Shown: in pieces, positions 27,751-36,961 of the stretch | Layout of the letters: each line of letters begins with the position of its first letter | How positions within the stretch are numbered: the stretch's first letter is position 1 | Source: Chitinophagaceae bacterium | GTDB lineage: Bacteria > Bacteroidota > Bacteroidia > Chitinophagales > Chitinophagaceae | Length of the DNA: 64,000 nt | Reading direction: 5' to 3' | NCBI GenBank assembly: GCA_022841365.1 | Contig: JALHRP010000014.1 | Location: 1-64,000, forward strand | Notes under the pieces: model-generated | Told to the model about the DNA's origin: nothing | Databases searched by the model: none | What the model saw: only the letters and a program-made list of their open reading frames with translations | Position numbers and translations under genes: made by a program

Positions 27751-29271
27751 ATGGAAAAGAGAAAAGTTATATTGGTGATCATGGATGGATGGGGACTTGG
27801 CGAGGTAAAAACAGCCGATGCAATTCAACAGGCAAATGTTCCTTTTGTTACAGGACTTTACGGGAAATACCCGCACACTACTTTAACAACCTGTGGTGAG
27901 GTGGTTGGTTTACCCGACGGGCAAATGGGGAATAGTGAGGTAGGGCACCTGAATCTTGGTGCAGGAAGAATTGTGTACCAGGAGTTGCAACGCATTCATG
28001 TAGCTGTTCGTGATGGAGAGTTTGCTGCTAATCCCGTGATGAACGGAAGCATTGATTATGCTATCAACAATAACAAAACACTGCACATTATTGGTTTGGT
28101 GAGTGATGGTGGCGTGCATTCACATACCAGCCATCTCAAAGCCATTACTTCCTTATGTAAAGCCAAAGGGTTAACCAATGTATTGATTCATGCTTTTACC
28201 GATGGCAGAGATACAGATCCTAAAAGCGGACTTGGTTACTTAACCGATCTGCAAAATCATTTAAACAACAGCGTTGGTGCCATTGCGTCTGTTACCGGCC
28301 GTTATTATGCAATGGACCGTGATAAAAGATGGGAACGTGTAAAACTTGCTTACGATGCACTGGTGCACGGCAAAGGTGAAAAAGCTACGGATGTGTTGAA
28401 AGCTGTAGCCGGCTCTTATGCAAATAATGTAACCGACGAATTCTTACAGCCAATCATTAATGCAACTCTTGATAACACAACAATAAAAAGTGGTGATGCG
28501 GTGATCTGTTTCAACTTCCGTACAGATCGTTGTCGTGAAATAACACAGGTGTTAACGCAAATGGATATGCCCGAGCACGGCATGCAAAAACTTGACCTGC
28601 ATTATACCACTATGACGGAGTATGATAAAACATACAAGAATGTTCATGTAATTTTTGAAACAGATAATCTCAATCAAACGCTGGGTGAAGTGTTGGCACA
28701 ACATGGTAAAACACAAATCCGTATTGCGGAAACAGAAAAATATCCGCATGTAAGTTTTTTCTTTAGCGGAGGAAGAGAATTGCCGTTTGAAGGAGAAAAG
28801 CGAATCATGATTCCATCTCCCAAAGTAGCAACCTACGATCTGCAGCCGGAAATGAGTGCAAAAGAAGTGACCGATGCTATTGTACCTGAAATAGAAAATG
28901 AAACAGCCGATTTTATTTGTCTGAACTATGCGAATGCAGACATGGTTGGCCACACCGGTGTTTTCAGTGCAGCCATTAAAGCAGTTGAAACCGTTGATCA
29001 TTGCGTAAGCCGTGTGGTACATGCAGCTTTAAATCATGGATATACAGTCTTTTTAACAGCCGATCATGGCAATGCAGATTTTATGATCAATGCAGATGGC
29101 ACACCCAATACTGCTCATACATTAAATCCGGTTCTGCTGTTTGTGATCAGCCGTTCATGGAATGGAACATTAAAACCCGGAAAGTTGGGCGATATTGCTC
29201 CTACCATTTTACATTTAATGAACCTGCCGGTTCCTGAACAAATGACCGGTTCTGTTTTGACTGATAACTGA
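27751..29271 (+). CDS. gpmI: 2,3-bisphosphoglycerate-independent phosphoglycerate mutase
   Basis: A 506-residue alkaline-phosphatase-fold enzyme interconverting 2- and 3-phosphoglycerate in glycolysis. The metal- and phosphate-binding segments are clear: MDGWG at 11-15, NSEVGH at 61-66 (catalytic Ser62), HAFTDGRDTDP, YYAMDRDKRW, NYANADMVGHTG and LTADHGNAD. The length is typical. A TAGTTTTG box six bases before the ATG hints at a very short leader. The stop overlaps the start of the next gene by one base (TGATG), suggesting translational coupling. Confidence 0.97.
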   Translation: MEKRKVILVIMDGWGLGEVKTADAIQQANVPFVTGLYGKYPHTTLTTCGEVVGLPDGQMGNSEVGHLNLGAGRIVYQELQRIHVAVRDGEFAANPVMNGSIDYAINNNKTLHIIGLVSDGGVHSHTSHLKAITSLCKAKGLTNVLIHAFTDGRDTDPKSGLGYLTDLQNHLNNSVGAIASVTGRYYAMDRDKRWERVKLAYDALVHGKGEKATDVLKAVAGSYANNVTDEFLQPIINATLDNTTIKSGDAVICFNFRTDRCREITQVLTQMDMPEHGMQKLDLHYTTMTEYDKTYKNVHVIFETDNLNQTLGEVLAQHGKTQIRIAETEKYPHVSFFFSGGRELPFEGEKRIMIPSPKVATYDLQPEMSAKEVTDAIVPEIENETADFICLNYANADMVGHTGVFSAAIKAVETVDHCVSRVVHAALNHGYTVFLTADHGNADFMINADGTPNTAHTLNPVLLFVISRSWNGTLKPGKLGDIAPTILHLMNLPVPEQMTGSVLTDN

Positions 29272-29774
29272 TGAATTGTTTCAAACATATTACAACTGTT
29301 TTTTTACTGTCGGCCTTCAGCATTCCCCTGCTGATGCCTGCTGTATGGCAATTGAAACAAACCTATGTTCAATGGGAAATGCTGGAGAAGATGGAAAAAG
29401 AAGAATTGGTACAAATTAAAATAAAAGCAGCTGGTGTAAACTGGGTGAAGTATAAAAAGGAATGCATCATCAACGGCGAAATGTTTGATGTAAAACAACT
29501 GAAAGTAACGGGAAATGAGCTGCTTTTAACCGGGTTATTTGATGAGAAAGAAAAAGAGATCAAAAAACAGCTTGAAGATTTTACAAAAAATCAGCAGCAA
29601 GCTGATGCGATGCAACATTTTGTAAAATTGTTTTCCATTTTATTTTACAACACTTCACAAATTAAAACGCCTGCTCCTGTTTACGTGCTGATGAATCAAC
29701 CTGCAACATTTGTTCCTTCAATTTATACATCTCCTTATCTGGGATATACAACACCTCCTCCTAAGTTCAGTTAA
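29271..29774 (+). CDS. unknown protein coupled to gpmI
   Basis: A 167-residue protein with an N-terminal hydrophobic stretch (about 5-27, signal peptide or anchor), a middle basic/acidic domain containing KKECIINGEMFDVKQLKV, and a Pro/Tyr-rich tail (about 135-167). It is translationally coupled to gpmI (TGATG) and lies about 100 bases before a haem-type TonB receptor. Similar unnamed proteins are common next to TonB receptors in this phylum. I cannot assign a function; a role in metal or haem handling is an inference from position only. Confidence 0.65.
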   Translation: MNCFKHITTVFLLSAFSIPLLMPAVWQLKQTYVQWEMLEKMEKEELVQIKIKAAGVNWVKYKKECIINGEMFDVKQLKVTGNELLLTGLFDEKEKEIKKQLEDFTKNQQQADAMQHFVKLFSILFYNTSQIKTPAPVYVLMNQPATFVPSIYTSPYLGYTTPPPKFS

Positions 29775-29876
29775 GCATTTTTTATTTACATGTGTCGTGC
29801 AATTCTGATCTGCAGTTAAACTGTTGTGCTTTTGAATTGCATGATGGATTTTTTCTACCATCAGCTTAACAAAAAA

Positions 29877-32174
29877 ATGAGAAGGATCTTTTTAATCATT
29901 ATTACAGTGAGTGCCGTTTTATTTACACAGGCGCAAAACGAAAAGCAGGACAGCTCTGCAAAGGAGCTGGAAGAAGTAGTGATCAGTGCAAGTAAGTTTC
30001 CTGAAAAGAAATTAAATATTGCACAACGCATTGATGTCATCAGTTCGAAATTCATTAACCGTGTCAATGCACAAAACACAGGTGATCTGCTCATCAATAC
30101 CGGAAATGTATTTGTACAAAAAAGTCAGCAGGGAGGCAGCAGCCCCGTTATTCGTGGTTTTGAAGCCAGCCGTGTATTATTGGTGGTAGATGGTGTGCGG
30201 ATGAATAATCTCATCTACCGTTCGGGTCATTTGCAAAATGCAATTACAGTTGATCAGAACATGCTGGAAAGTATGGAAGTACTCTATGGCCCTGCATCTA
30301 CTATTTATGGCAGTGATGCATTGGGAGGTGTTGTTCATTTCAGAACCAAAGCACCAAAACTATCAACCGGAAAATCAATGTTGGTGAGTGGCAATGGTTT
30401 TGCACGATACAGTTCTGTGAACAATGAACAATCAATTCATGCTGATCTTAATCTCGGTTGGAAAAAATTTGCCTGGCTGCAGTCATATACATTCAGCAAT
30501 TTTGGCGATGTAAAAATGGGAAGCAACTATCCGGAAAAATATAAAGGCTTTGGCAGCAGAGATTCGTTTGTTGCATACATCAACGGAACAGATACTGTGT
30601 TAAAAAATGCAGATAACAGGGTACAGAAATTTTCTGGTTACAAGCAATGGGATATGTTGCAGAAATTTTTGTACAAACAAAATGAACGCATCAGTCATGT
30701 GCTGAATATTCAATACTCAAATACAACCAATGTACCCCGTTACGACCGCTTACAGGACAAACGTGATTTTGGAGGAGCTATCGGGAACACATTTCGTTTT
30801 GCAGAATGGTATTACGGCCCGCAAACAAGATTTTTCAGTTCTTACGATCTCACTATTCTAAAAGCAGGTTTTTTTGATGCGGTTTCTCTTAATCTGAATT
30901 ACCAGGATCTCACTGAAAGCCGCTACACCAGAGAGTTTAAACAGTACGACCGGTTAGACAGGAGAATAGAAAAAGTAAAAGTGGGCGGTTTTGTTTTTGA
31001 TACACGTAAAGTTTGGAAATCGCATGAATTAACTGTTGGTGTTGACGGGCAACTGAATGATCTTACATCAACTGCATCAAGAGTGAACATTAAAACAGGC
31101 GCTGCTTCAAAGTTAGATACACGTTATCCTGATGGAGATAACAGGATGTATAATCTGGGATTTTTTGCGCAGCATACGTATAAATTTAAAAACAGAAAAT
31201 TTGTGTTGAATGATGGCATCCGGTTTCAACAGATTTCATTGCGTTCAACTTTAGTTGATACCGCTTTGTTATTACAGCTGCCATATACAGAAATCAAACA
31301 AAATAATTTTACCGTTACAGGTAATGCAGGAATTATTTACATCCCGAAATCAGGCTCAAAATTTTCCATGAATTTTGCAACAGGTTTCAGAGCTCCAAAT
31401 GTTGACGACCTGTCTAAAATTTTTGAATCAAGCACCACTGCTCAGCAATTAGTGGTACCAAATCCAAACATCAAACCAGAAAAAACATTCAATATTGATT
31501 TGGGGTTAAGTCAGAATTTTGGAAAAGATATTCGTTTTGAAATCAGCGGATTTTACACCTGGTTCAGAGATGCGTTGGTGAAAGCTCCTTTCAGGTTAAA
31601 CGGTCAGGACTCGGTTAATTACAATGGAGTAAGAAGCCAGGTACTTGCAAACAGCAATGCCAACAAAGCATTTTTATATGGCTTCTCTGCAGCAGTTTAT
31701 TTAAGCTTTGCAAAACACTTTACGTTCAGCAGCACGTTTACATATACAGAAGGAAAATTTGAAACTGATCCAAATAAAAATACGCTGGTATATGAAAAGC
31801 AAAGCAACGGAACCTATCGTTTGGTGAGTAAAAAAGTGAACGTAAAACCGCTGGATCATATTCCGCCGGCATTTGGTAAAACAAGTCTGTTGTTTCAAAA
31901 GAAGAATATATCTGCAGAACTGTTTGCCCTGTACAATGGCTGGAAGCGTTTAGATGAATTTAATCCGGATGGAGAAGATAACGCACAATACGCCACTGCA
32001 GATGGAATGCCCGGGTGGGCTACATTCAACTTCCGTTCATCCATCAGTATTAAAAAGAAGCTCACACTTCAGTTCTCTGTTGAAAATATGTTGGACAGGA
32101 ATTACCGGTACTTTGCTTCCGGTTTTTCTGCACCCGGCAGAAACGTTATTGTTGCAGCAAGAGTAGCATTTTAA
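29877..32174 (+). CDS. TonB-dependent receptor, haem-type
   Basis: A 765-residue outer-membrane receptor with a signal peptide MRRIFLIIITVSAVLFTQAQ. The N-terminal plug follows with ELEEVVISASKF (TonB-box region), VIRGFEASRVLLVVDGVRMN and VLYGPASTIYGSDALGGVV. The barrel carries GFRAPNVDDLSKIFESS and PNPNIKPEKT, close to the FRAP and NPNL features of haem and haemoglobin receptors. The C-terminus ends in an aromatic residue (VAARVAF). The frame opens 17 codons earlier, but the signal peptide fixes the ATG at 29877. Substrate assignment is by motif resemblance only. Confidence 0.85.
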   Translation: MRRIFLIIITVSAVLFTQAQNEKQDSSAKELEEVVISASKFPEKKLNIAQRIDVISSKFINRVNAQNTGDLLINTGNVFVQKSQQGGSSPVIRGFEASRVLLVVDGVRMNNLIYRSGHLQNAITVDQNMLESMEVLYGPASTIYGSDALGGVVHFRTKAPKLSTGKSMLVSGNGFARYSSVNNEQSIHADLNLGWKKFAWLQSYTFSNFGDVKMGSNYPEKYKGFGSRDSFVAYINGTDTVLKNADNRVQKFSGYKQWDMLQKFLYKQNERISHVLNIQYSNTTNVPRYDRLQDKRDFGGAIGNTFRFAEWYYGPQTRFFSSYDLTILKAGFFDAVSLNLNYQDLTESRYTREFKQYDRLDRRIEKVKVGGFVFDTRKVWKSHELTVGVDGQLNDLTSTASRVNIKTGAASKLDTRYPDGDNRMYNLGFFAQHTYKFKNRKFVLNDGIRFQQISLRSTLVDTALLLQLPYTEIKQNNFTVTGNAGIIYIPKSGSKFSMNFATGFRAPNVDDLSKIFESSTTAQQLVVPNPNIKPEKTFNIDLGLSQNFGKDIRFEISGFYTWFRDALVKAPFRLNGQDSVNYNGVRSQVLANSNANKAFLYGFSAAVYLSFAKHFTFSSTFTYTEGKFETDPNKNTLVYEKQSNGTYRLVSKKVNVKPLDHIPPAFGKTSLLFQKKNISAELFALYNGWKRLDEFNPDGEDNAQYATADGMPGWATFNFRSSISIKKKLTLQFSVENMLDRNYRYFASGFSAPGRNVIVAARVAF

Positions 32175-32195
32175 GCGGTTTCTTACAACAATTTA

Positions 32196-32246
32196 TGCCG
32201 CTGTTTTCCTGTATTATTTTTAACCGGAAAGCAGCGGCATTTTCAT
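32196..32246 (+). terminator. terminator after the haem-type receptor
   Basis: ATGCCGCTG/CAGCGGCAT form a nine-pair stem (32196-32204 and 32233-32241), extended inside by TTCC/GGAA and followed by TTTTCATTT. It ends the gpmI operon before the sigma factor. Confidence 0.75.
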
Positions 32247-32285
32247 TTAAATTGTCTAAATTGAGGGTTGCAAACCCATCTGTGA

Positions 32286-32870
32286 ATGACTGAGGAAGCA
32301 ATCTTACTGGGATGTCTTAAAAATCAGCCGGTGGCACAACAGGAACTGTACAGCAGGTACAGCCCCAAAATGCTATCTGTCTGTTACAGGTTTGGCCGTA
32401 ACAGAGAAGATGCAGAAGACATGCTGCAGGAAGGTTTCATCAGGGTGTTCACACAAATTCATCAGTTTCAAAGTAAAGGCTCTTTTGAAGGCTGGATCAG
32501 GCGAATCATTGTGCATACCTGCATTAATCATCTGAAGAAACACAAGAAGTTTAATGACAGTGTAGATATTGCACAGGCTCAAACCCTGCAGGTAAGAGAA
32601 GACAGTGTGCCGTCAATCATTCAGGCAAAACAGGTGATTGAATGCATCAGAACATTACCGGTTGGTTACAGAACAGTTTTGAATCTGTTTGCCATTGAGG
32701 GTTATTCGCATCGTGAAATTTCAACGATGCTGGATATTGAAGAAAGCACAAGCCGTTCGCAGTACACTAGAGCCAAAGCAATGCTGGAGCAGATTTTAGT
32801 TCAGAAGAAAATCATACTCCGGCCTCAGAGACAGGATGAATGGGTTGCAGCAGCCCATCCTCGGTTTTAA
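32286..32870 (+). CDS. ECF RNA polymerase sigma factor
   Basis: A 194-residue sigma-70 family factor of the ECF type. Region 2 occupies about residues 10-85 (ELYSRYSPKMLSVCYRFG, NREDAEDMLQEGFIRVFTQI, GSFEGWIRRIIVHTCINHL), and region 4 occupies about 125-175 (LPVGYRTVLNLFAIEGYSHREI and TRAKAMLEQIL). It directs core polymerase to a stress or envelope regulon. The next gene, 30 bases downstream, encodes a predicted anti-sigma partner that spans both membranes. Confidence 0.93.
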   Translation: MTEEAILLGCLKNQPVAQQELYSRYSPKMLSVCYRFGRNREDAEDMLQEGFIRVFTQIHQFQSKGSFEGWIRRIIVHTCINHLKKHKKFNDSVDIAQAQTLQVREDSVPSIIQAKQVIECIRTLPVGYRTVLNLFAIEGYSHREISTMLDIEESTSRSQYTRAKAMLEQILVQKKIILRPQRQDEWVAAAHPRF

Positions 32871-32900
32871 CAAGATCCGTACAACCAAACAAAACTGATT

Positions 32901-34268
32901 ATGGAGCGCTACATGTACAATGATGATTCTTTTGAAAAAATGCTGAAGCAAAAAGCTGATGAGTACCGTATGTACCCTTCCGGTAACACATGGGATAAAA
33001 TTCAGCAGCGGGTGCAAAAAAAGAATCAGCTCCTGAATATAAAATCTGTTGGCTTAACCATTGTACTCCTCTCTTTCTTTTCTCTTTACTTATCCAACAA
33101 TCAGGTAATAACTACCAAACATACACTAGTACTGATTCCTGAAAATACAGAACAGAACTCAACCAGCACTACAGGAACAATTGCAGCAAACAAACCTTCT
33201 GCCGCAAGAGGTTTGCAAAAGAAATTGATTCAAACATCAGCTCCTGCAAATACATTGGCTGTTGTGAAAAAAGAAGTTGAACAACAGTCAACTACTGTTC
33301 CAATAACAATACCGGCTCCTGAAACCAATGCCGTAAATGAGAAGACTTCCCCTGCTGCTGTTACTGAACAAGAGATAGTTGATCAACAGATCGAAATGGC
33401 GACAAACAATACATTGCTGTTCTCATTGAAACCGCAGCCGGGCACAATAAGTCCCGAACAACGTTTACCTGTATTGGCTAAAGCACCCGATGCAGCTGCT
33501 GTACCGGAATCACCAGCACTTAAAACAGATGCTGAATTAAACTATGAAGTGAATATTCCTGTTATTACTAAACCAAAAGATGTAAGGAAAGTACAACACT
33601 ATATTACTCCATCAGCAAGTTACCGTGTGTTGTTTGCCGACAATAAATTTACGTTTGGCAATATTCAGCAGCAGGATCCGGAGAGTCAGGTAACACATAA
33701 AACAGCCATTGGATTTGAAGCAGGTTCGGCCATTATTTTCCCATTAACCAAACGAATTGCATTCAGAACAGGAGTACAGTTTAACTATACACGTTATACA
33801 GTAAATGCGTTTAAAGCAACCCCACAATTAACAACGGTTCGTCTCAACTACACCAGCATCCAGCGTGTAACAACCCTCAACAATGATTATGGCACCTTTT
33901 CAAAAGATGTGTCGAATGAAACATATCAGGTTTCAATACCGCTTGGTATAGAAATGAAATTAGCAGGTAAAAAGAAAGTGCAGTGGAGTATGGCGGCCAA
34001 CGTTCAGCCAACCTATCTCATCAAAGCATCGGGCTACCTGCCTACAAATGATTTTAAAAAATACATAAAAGCTCCTGATTTACTTTCCAATCTTAATCTG
34101 AACACAGCAATTGAAACGTTTATCCGTTGGGATGCAAAGAAGTTTCAGTTACAGGCCGGACCACAAATCCGTTATCAGTTGTTTTCAAATGCAAGGGATG
34201 TATACCCCATACGTGAACACCTGATAGATTATGGTTTCCGTATAGGTATTGTTAAACCGCTGAGATAA
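32901..34268 (+). CDS. predicted dual-membrane-spanning anti-sigma factor
   Basis: A 455-residue protein with an unusual order of parts. Residues 1-47 are a charged cytoplasmic segment with PSGNTWDKIQQRVQKK. A single membrane helix lies at about 49-65 (VGLTIVLLSFFSLYLS). Residues 67-220 are a low-complexity, Thr/Pro/Ala/Gln-rich periplasmic linker. From about 228 onwards comes a strand-rich region like an outer-membrane beta-barrel (YITPSASYRVLF, AIGFEAGSAIIFPLTKRIAFR, VSIPLGIEMKLAG, DYGFRIGIV). The design matches the Dma type of anti-sigma factors described in Bacteroides, where one chain links sigma factor, inner membrane and outer membrane. No signal peptide at residue 1 is consistent. Sigma binding is inferred from position. 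Confidence 0.6.
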   Translation: MERYMYNDDSFEKMLKQKADEYRMYPSGNTWDKIQQRVQKKNQLLNIKSVGLTIVLLSFFSLYLSNNQVITTKHTLVLIPENTEQNSTSTTGTIAANKPSAARGLQKKLIQTSAPANTLAVVKKEVEQQSTTVPITIPAPETNAVNEKTSPAAVTEQEIVDQQIEMATNNTLLFSLKPQPGTISPEQRLPVLAKAPDAAAVPESPALKTDAELNYEVNIPVITKPKDVRKVQHYITPSASYRVLFADNKFTFGNIQQQDPESQVTHKTAIGFEAGSAIIFPLTKRIAFRTGVQFNYTRYTVNAFKATPQLTTVRLNYTSIQRVTTLNNDYGTFSKDVSNETYQVSIPLGIEMKLAGKKKVQWSMAANVQPTYLIKASGYLPTNDFKKYIKAPDLLSNLNLNTAIETFIRWDAKKFQLQAGPQIRYQLFSNARDVYPIREHLIDYGFRIGIVKPLR

Positions 34269-34325
34269 TAAAATTCATCTCCCGCCTTTTTCGCAACAGT
34301 CTGCAGTTTTCAATATTTTTACAGC

Positions 34326-34895
34326 ATGAGATACTACATGTTGTGCGTAACAGCCATTTTATCATTGGCTGCTTTTACAGGTTGCAAAAACAGCAAAAAG
34401 GAACCAAAAGATTATATAGATATCAGTTCTTACTTAAAAGGACAGCTGCGTTATATTGACAGTGTACCTTTTGCTTTTTTAAAAGTGGTGGAGAAAGACA
34501 GCCTGTTCACCGACTCACAGTTCATTTCAAAAGAACAGGTAAAACATATTGCCGGGCAATTTCTCGTAGAAGAACTTGAAAAGAAAAATTTTGAACAAAA
34601 TTTTCAGGAAACCTCTTTTGCAGATGCCACTATTCATACCATCACCATCACGTATGAAGCAACAAATAAACAATCCCCGGTTTCAAGGGTTGATGTATAT
34701 GTAAATCCCGAGAAAGAACAAATCAGTCAACTGTACATGATCCGCACAAGTGAACAGGGCGATTCTTCAGTAACACAACAGATGCTCTGGAAACATAACA
34801 AAAGCTTTGTTCTGATTACCTCGGTAACAAAAAAAGATATGCCCGAACGGACAATTACAGAACGGGTCATTTGGGACGACCGGGAGGATAATTGA
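34326..34895 (+). CDS. unknown lipoprotein
   Basis: A 189-residue lipoprotein with signal MRYYMLCVTAILSLAAFTGC and lipid-modified Cys at 20. The mature part is a mixed alpha/beta domain with DISSYLKGQLRYIDSVPFAFLKV near its start. It lies 57 bases after the anti-sigma gene and just before uvrC, so it may belong to the sigma/anti-sigma unit. I do not recognise the family. It is probably anchored at the inner face of the outer membrane, as for many Bacteroidota lipoproteins. Confidence 0.7.
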   Translation: MRYYMLCVTAILSLAAFTGCKNSKKEPKDYIDISSYLKGQLRYIDSVPFAFLKVVEKDSLFTDSQFISKEQVKHIAGQFLVEELEKKNFEQNFQETSFADATIHTITITYEATNKQSPVSRVDVYVNPEKEQISQLYMIRTSEQGDSSVTQQMLWKHNKSFVLITSVTKKDMPERTITERVIWDDREDN

Positions 34896-34897
34896 TT

Positions 34898-36706
34898 ATG
34901 ACGGAAACAGAATTAAAAAAAGTTTTACCAGGCATACCTGCACAACCCGGCATTTATAAATATTTTGATGCGGATAAAAAATTACTTTATGTAGGCAAGG
35001 CCAAACACCTGCGAAAGAGAGTTTCTTCTTACTTCACTAAAACACTGCAGTCGTATAAAACACAGGAACTCGTAAGGCGGATTGAACACATTGAGTTTAC
35101 CGTTGTAAACTCAGAGCAGGATGCTTTTTTTCTGGAGAATTCGCTGATTAAACAATTTCAGCCGGTATTTAATATTGATCTGAAAGATGACAAGAGTTAC
35201 CCTTTTATCGTCATTAAAAACGAGCCCTTCCCCAGAGTGTTTTTAACCCGCAGAAGAATACAGGACGGATCGCAATACATGGGACCGTTTACATCTGTTG
35301 CCAAAGTAAGAGACCTGATTGATTTTATTCGACAGCATATCCCCATCAGAAACTGCAAACTCAATCTGAGTGAAAGCAATATTAAAAAAGGAAAATTTAA
35401 AGTTTGTCTTGAATATCATTTGGGCAACTGCAAAGGTCCCTGTGAAGGCTTGCAAACACTTGAAGACTATCAGGCAAATCTGGAACAGGTAAAAAATTTA
35501 CTGAAAGGCAATCTCTCTCCCGTTATCAGGCATTTAAAAGAAGAGATGAAGCAGTTTGCAGCTGAGTTAAGTTTTGAAAAAGCAGAAATCAACAGAAAGA
35601 AAATTGAGCATCTTGAAAATTATAAAGCAACTTCTACCGTAGTAAACCCAAGGTTGGGGGATGCAGATGTGTTTTCAATTATTATACATGGCGAACATGC
35701 TTTTCTCAACTACATGATGGTACAGAATGGAAGCATTATCCAAACCGAAAACGTACAGCTCCAGTCGCATTTAGGAGAAACAGAAAAAGAGATCCTTGAG
35801 TTTGCTGTAAGTTATATCCGGAATAAGTTTGAAAGCATATCGCCTGAAATTATTGTACCGGTTGATATTGAACTGTTAGATGAGCAGTTAAAAATAACCT
35901 TACCAAAAGCAGGTGAAAAGAAAAAACTGCTTGAACTGTCACAAAAAAATGTGCGCTATTTTTTTGATGAACATCAACGCAAGTTGTCGTTACACCTGGT
36001 TGATAAGAAAAAACAAAAGCAGCAGGACCTGCTTTTACAATTGCAAAAAGATTTACAACTGCCGCAAGTGCCGTTGCATATTGAATGCTTTGATAATTCG
36101 AACTTTCAGGGAAGCTACCCGGTTGCTGCAATGGTGTGTTTTAAAAACGGTGAGCCGAGTAAAAAAGATTACCGCCGGTTTAATATAAAAACAGTAAGCG
36201 GCATCAACGATTTTGCATCAATGAAAGAAATTGTTTTCCGCAGATACAAACGATTAACTGATGAAAAGGAACCGCTTCCTCAATTAGTGATTATTGATGG
36301 AGGCAAAGGACAGTTATCTTCTGCAATGGAAAGTATTAAAGAGTTGAAACTTGAAAAAGAAATGACGGTTGTAGGGCTTGCAAAAAATGTAGAAGAGCTT
36401 TTCTTCACCAGTGATCAGCAGTCATTAAAACTATCTTACAACAGTGAATCACTGAACCTGATAAGAACAATTCGTGATGAAGTTCACCGCTTTGGCATCA
36501 GTTTTCACAGGCAGAAAAGAAGTAAGGGAGCGTTTACCACACAATTAAACGGTATTGAAGGTATAGGCGAGGCAACAATAGAGTTGTTGTTGAAAGAATA
36601 CAAATCTCTTGCAAATATTCGTGCAGCCTCAACAGAAGAGATTACAGCTTTAATCGGGGCGAAAAAAGAAAGGCTGCTGCGTTCGGTACTGGAAAAAGAG
36701 AAATAA
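34898..36706 (+). CDS. uvrC: excinuclease ABC subunit C
   Basis: A 602-residue nucleotide-excision-repair nuclease. The N-terminal GIY-YIG domain shows PGIYKYFDADKKLLYVGKAKH; a UVR segment lies at about 200-240, the RNase H-like domain has IECFDNSNFQGS, and the C-terminal helix-hairpin-helix has NGIEGIGEATIELLLKEY. It cuts on both sides of UvrB-bound damage. A TTG two codons earlier would overlap the lipoprotein stop; the ATG at 34898 with GGGAGG about ten bases upstream is preferred. Confidence 0.96.
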   Translation: MTETELKKVLPGIPAQPGIYKYFDADKKLLYVGKAKHLRKRVSSYFTKTLQSYKTQELVRRIEHIEFTVVNSEQDAFFLENSLIKQFQPVFNIDLKDDKSYPFIVIKNEPFPRVFLTRRRIQDGSQYMGPFTSVAKVRDLIDFIRQHIPIRNCKLNLSESNIKKGKFKVCLEYHLGNCKGPCEGLQTLEDYQANLEQVKNLLKGNLSPVIRHLKEEMKQFAAELSFEKAEINRKKIEHLENYKATSTVVNPRLGDADVFSIIIHGEHAFLNYMMVQNGSIIQTENVQLQSHLGETEKEILEFAVSYIRNKFESISPEIIVPVDIELLDEQLKITLPKAGEKKKLLELSQKNVRYFFDEHQRKLSLHLVDKKKQKQQDLLLQLQKDLQLPQVPLHIECFDNSNFQGSYPVAAMVCFKNGEPSKKDYRRFNIKTVSGINDFASMKEIVFRRYKRLTDEKEPLPQLVIIDGGKGQLSSAMESIKELKLEKEMTVVGLAKNVEELFFTSDQQSLKLSYNSESLNLIRTIRDEVHRFGISFHRQKRSKGAFTTQLNGIEGIGEATIELLLKEYKSLANIRAASTEEITALIGAKKERLLRSVLEKEK

Positions 36707-36710
36707 GGGC

Positions 36711-36776
36711 AAAAAAAATGGGGCCAGGATAGAAATCCAGCCCCGTCTTTAAAATCCAATATCCTATGAAAAACCG
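36711..36776 (-). ncRNA. candidate small RNA after uvrC
   Basis: On the minus strand, TTG at 36809-36807, exactly 19 bases, then TATCTTCG (36787-36780, one mismatch to TAnnTTTG) form a promoter-like pair. About 60-65 bases further is a strong terminator: GGGGC...GCCCC with inner GGAT/ATCC pairs (36720-36744) and eight T. No reading frame is evident. The RNA would lie between uvrC and the gldN terminator. It is not recognised as a known family; resemblance to a conserved RNA such as Flavo-1 should be tested. Confidence 0.4.
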
Positions 36777-36912
36777 AGACGAAGATACAAACACTTAGTA
36801 GAATAGCAATACTTCAAAGCGGGTATTTTCATACTATTTTTCAATTTTTTTTCGAAGATTTTTTGGCTTTACAGCCTGATTATCAATAAATACAACGAAA
36901 AAAATCGCACAT

Positions 36913-36944
36913 AAAAAAACCACCCAAAAAGGGTGGTTTTTTAT
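36913..36944. terminator. bidirectional terminator between uvrC and gldN
   Basis: AAAAAACCACCC/GGGTGGTTTTTT, a perfect stem with a five-A loop, has T-runs on both strands. It ends gldKLMN and any read-through from uvrC. Confidence 0.9.
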
Positions 36945-36961
36945 TTTAATGTTTTCTGTAA

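Larger units (their letters stand above)
36707..36961. other. 255-base convergent spacer between uvrC and gldN
   Basis: It contains the candidate small RNA (minus, 36711-36776), its promoter (36780-36809), an A/T-rich stretch without features (36810-36912) and a bidirectional terminator (36913-36944). I see no protein gene in it. Confidence 0.6.

Noticed and set aside
28552-29022. A 156-codon frame opposite gpmI
   Set aside because: Antisense to a fully recognised enzyme; Phe/Cys-rich composition typical of shadows.
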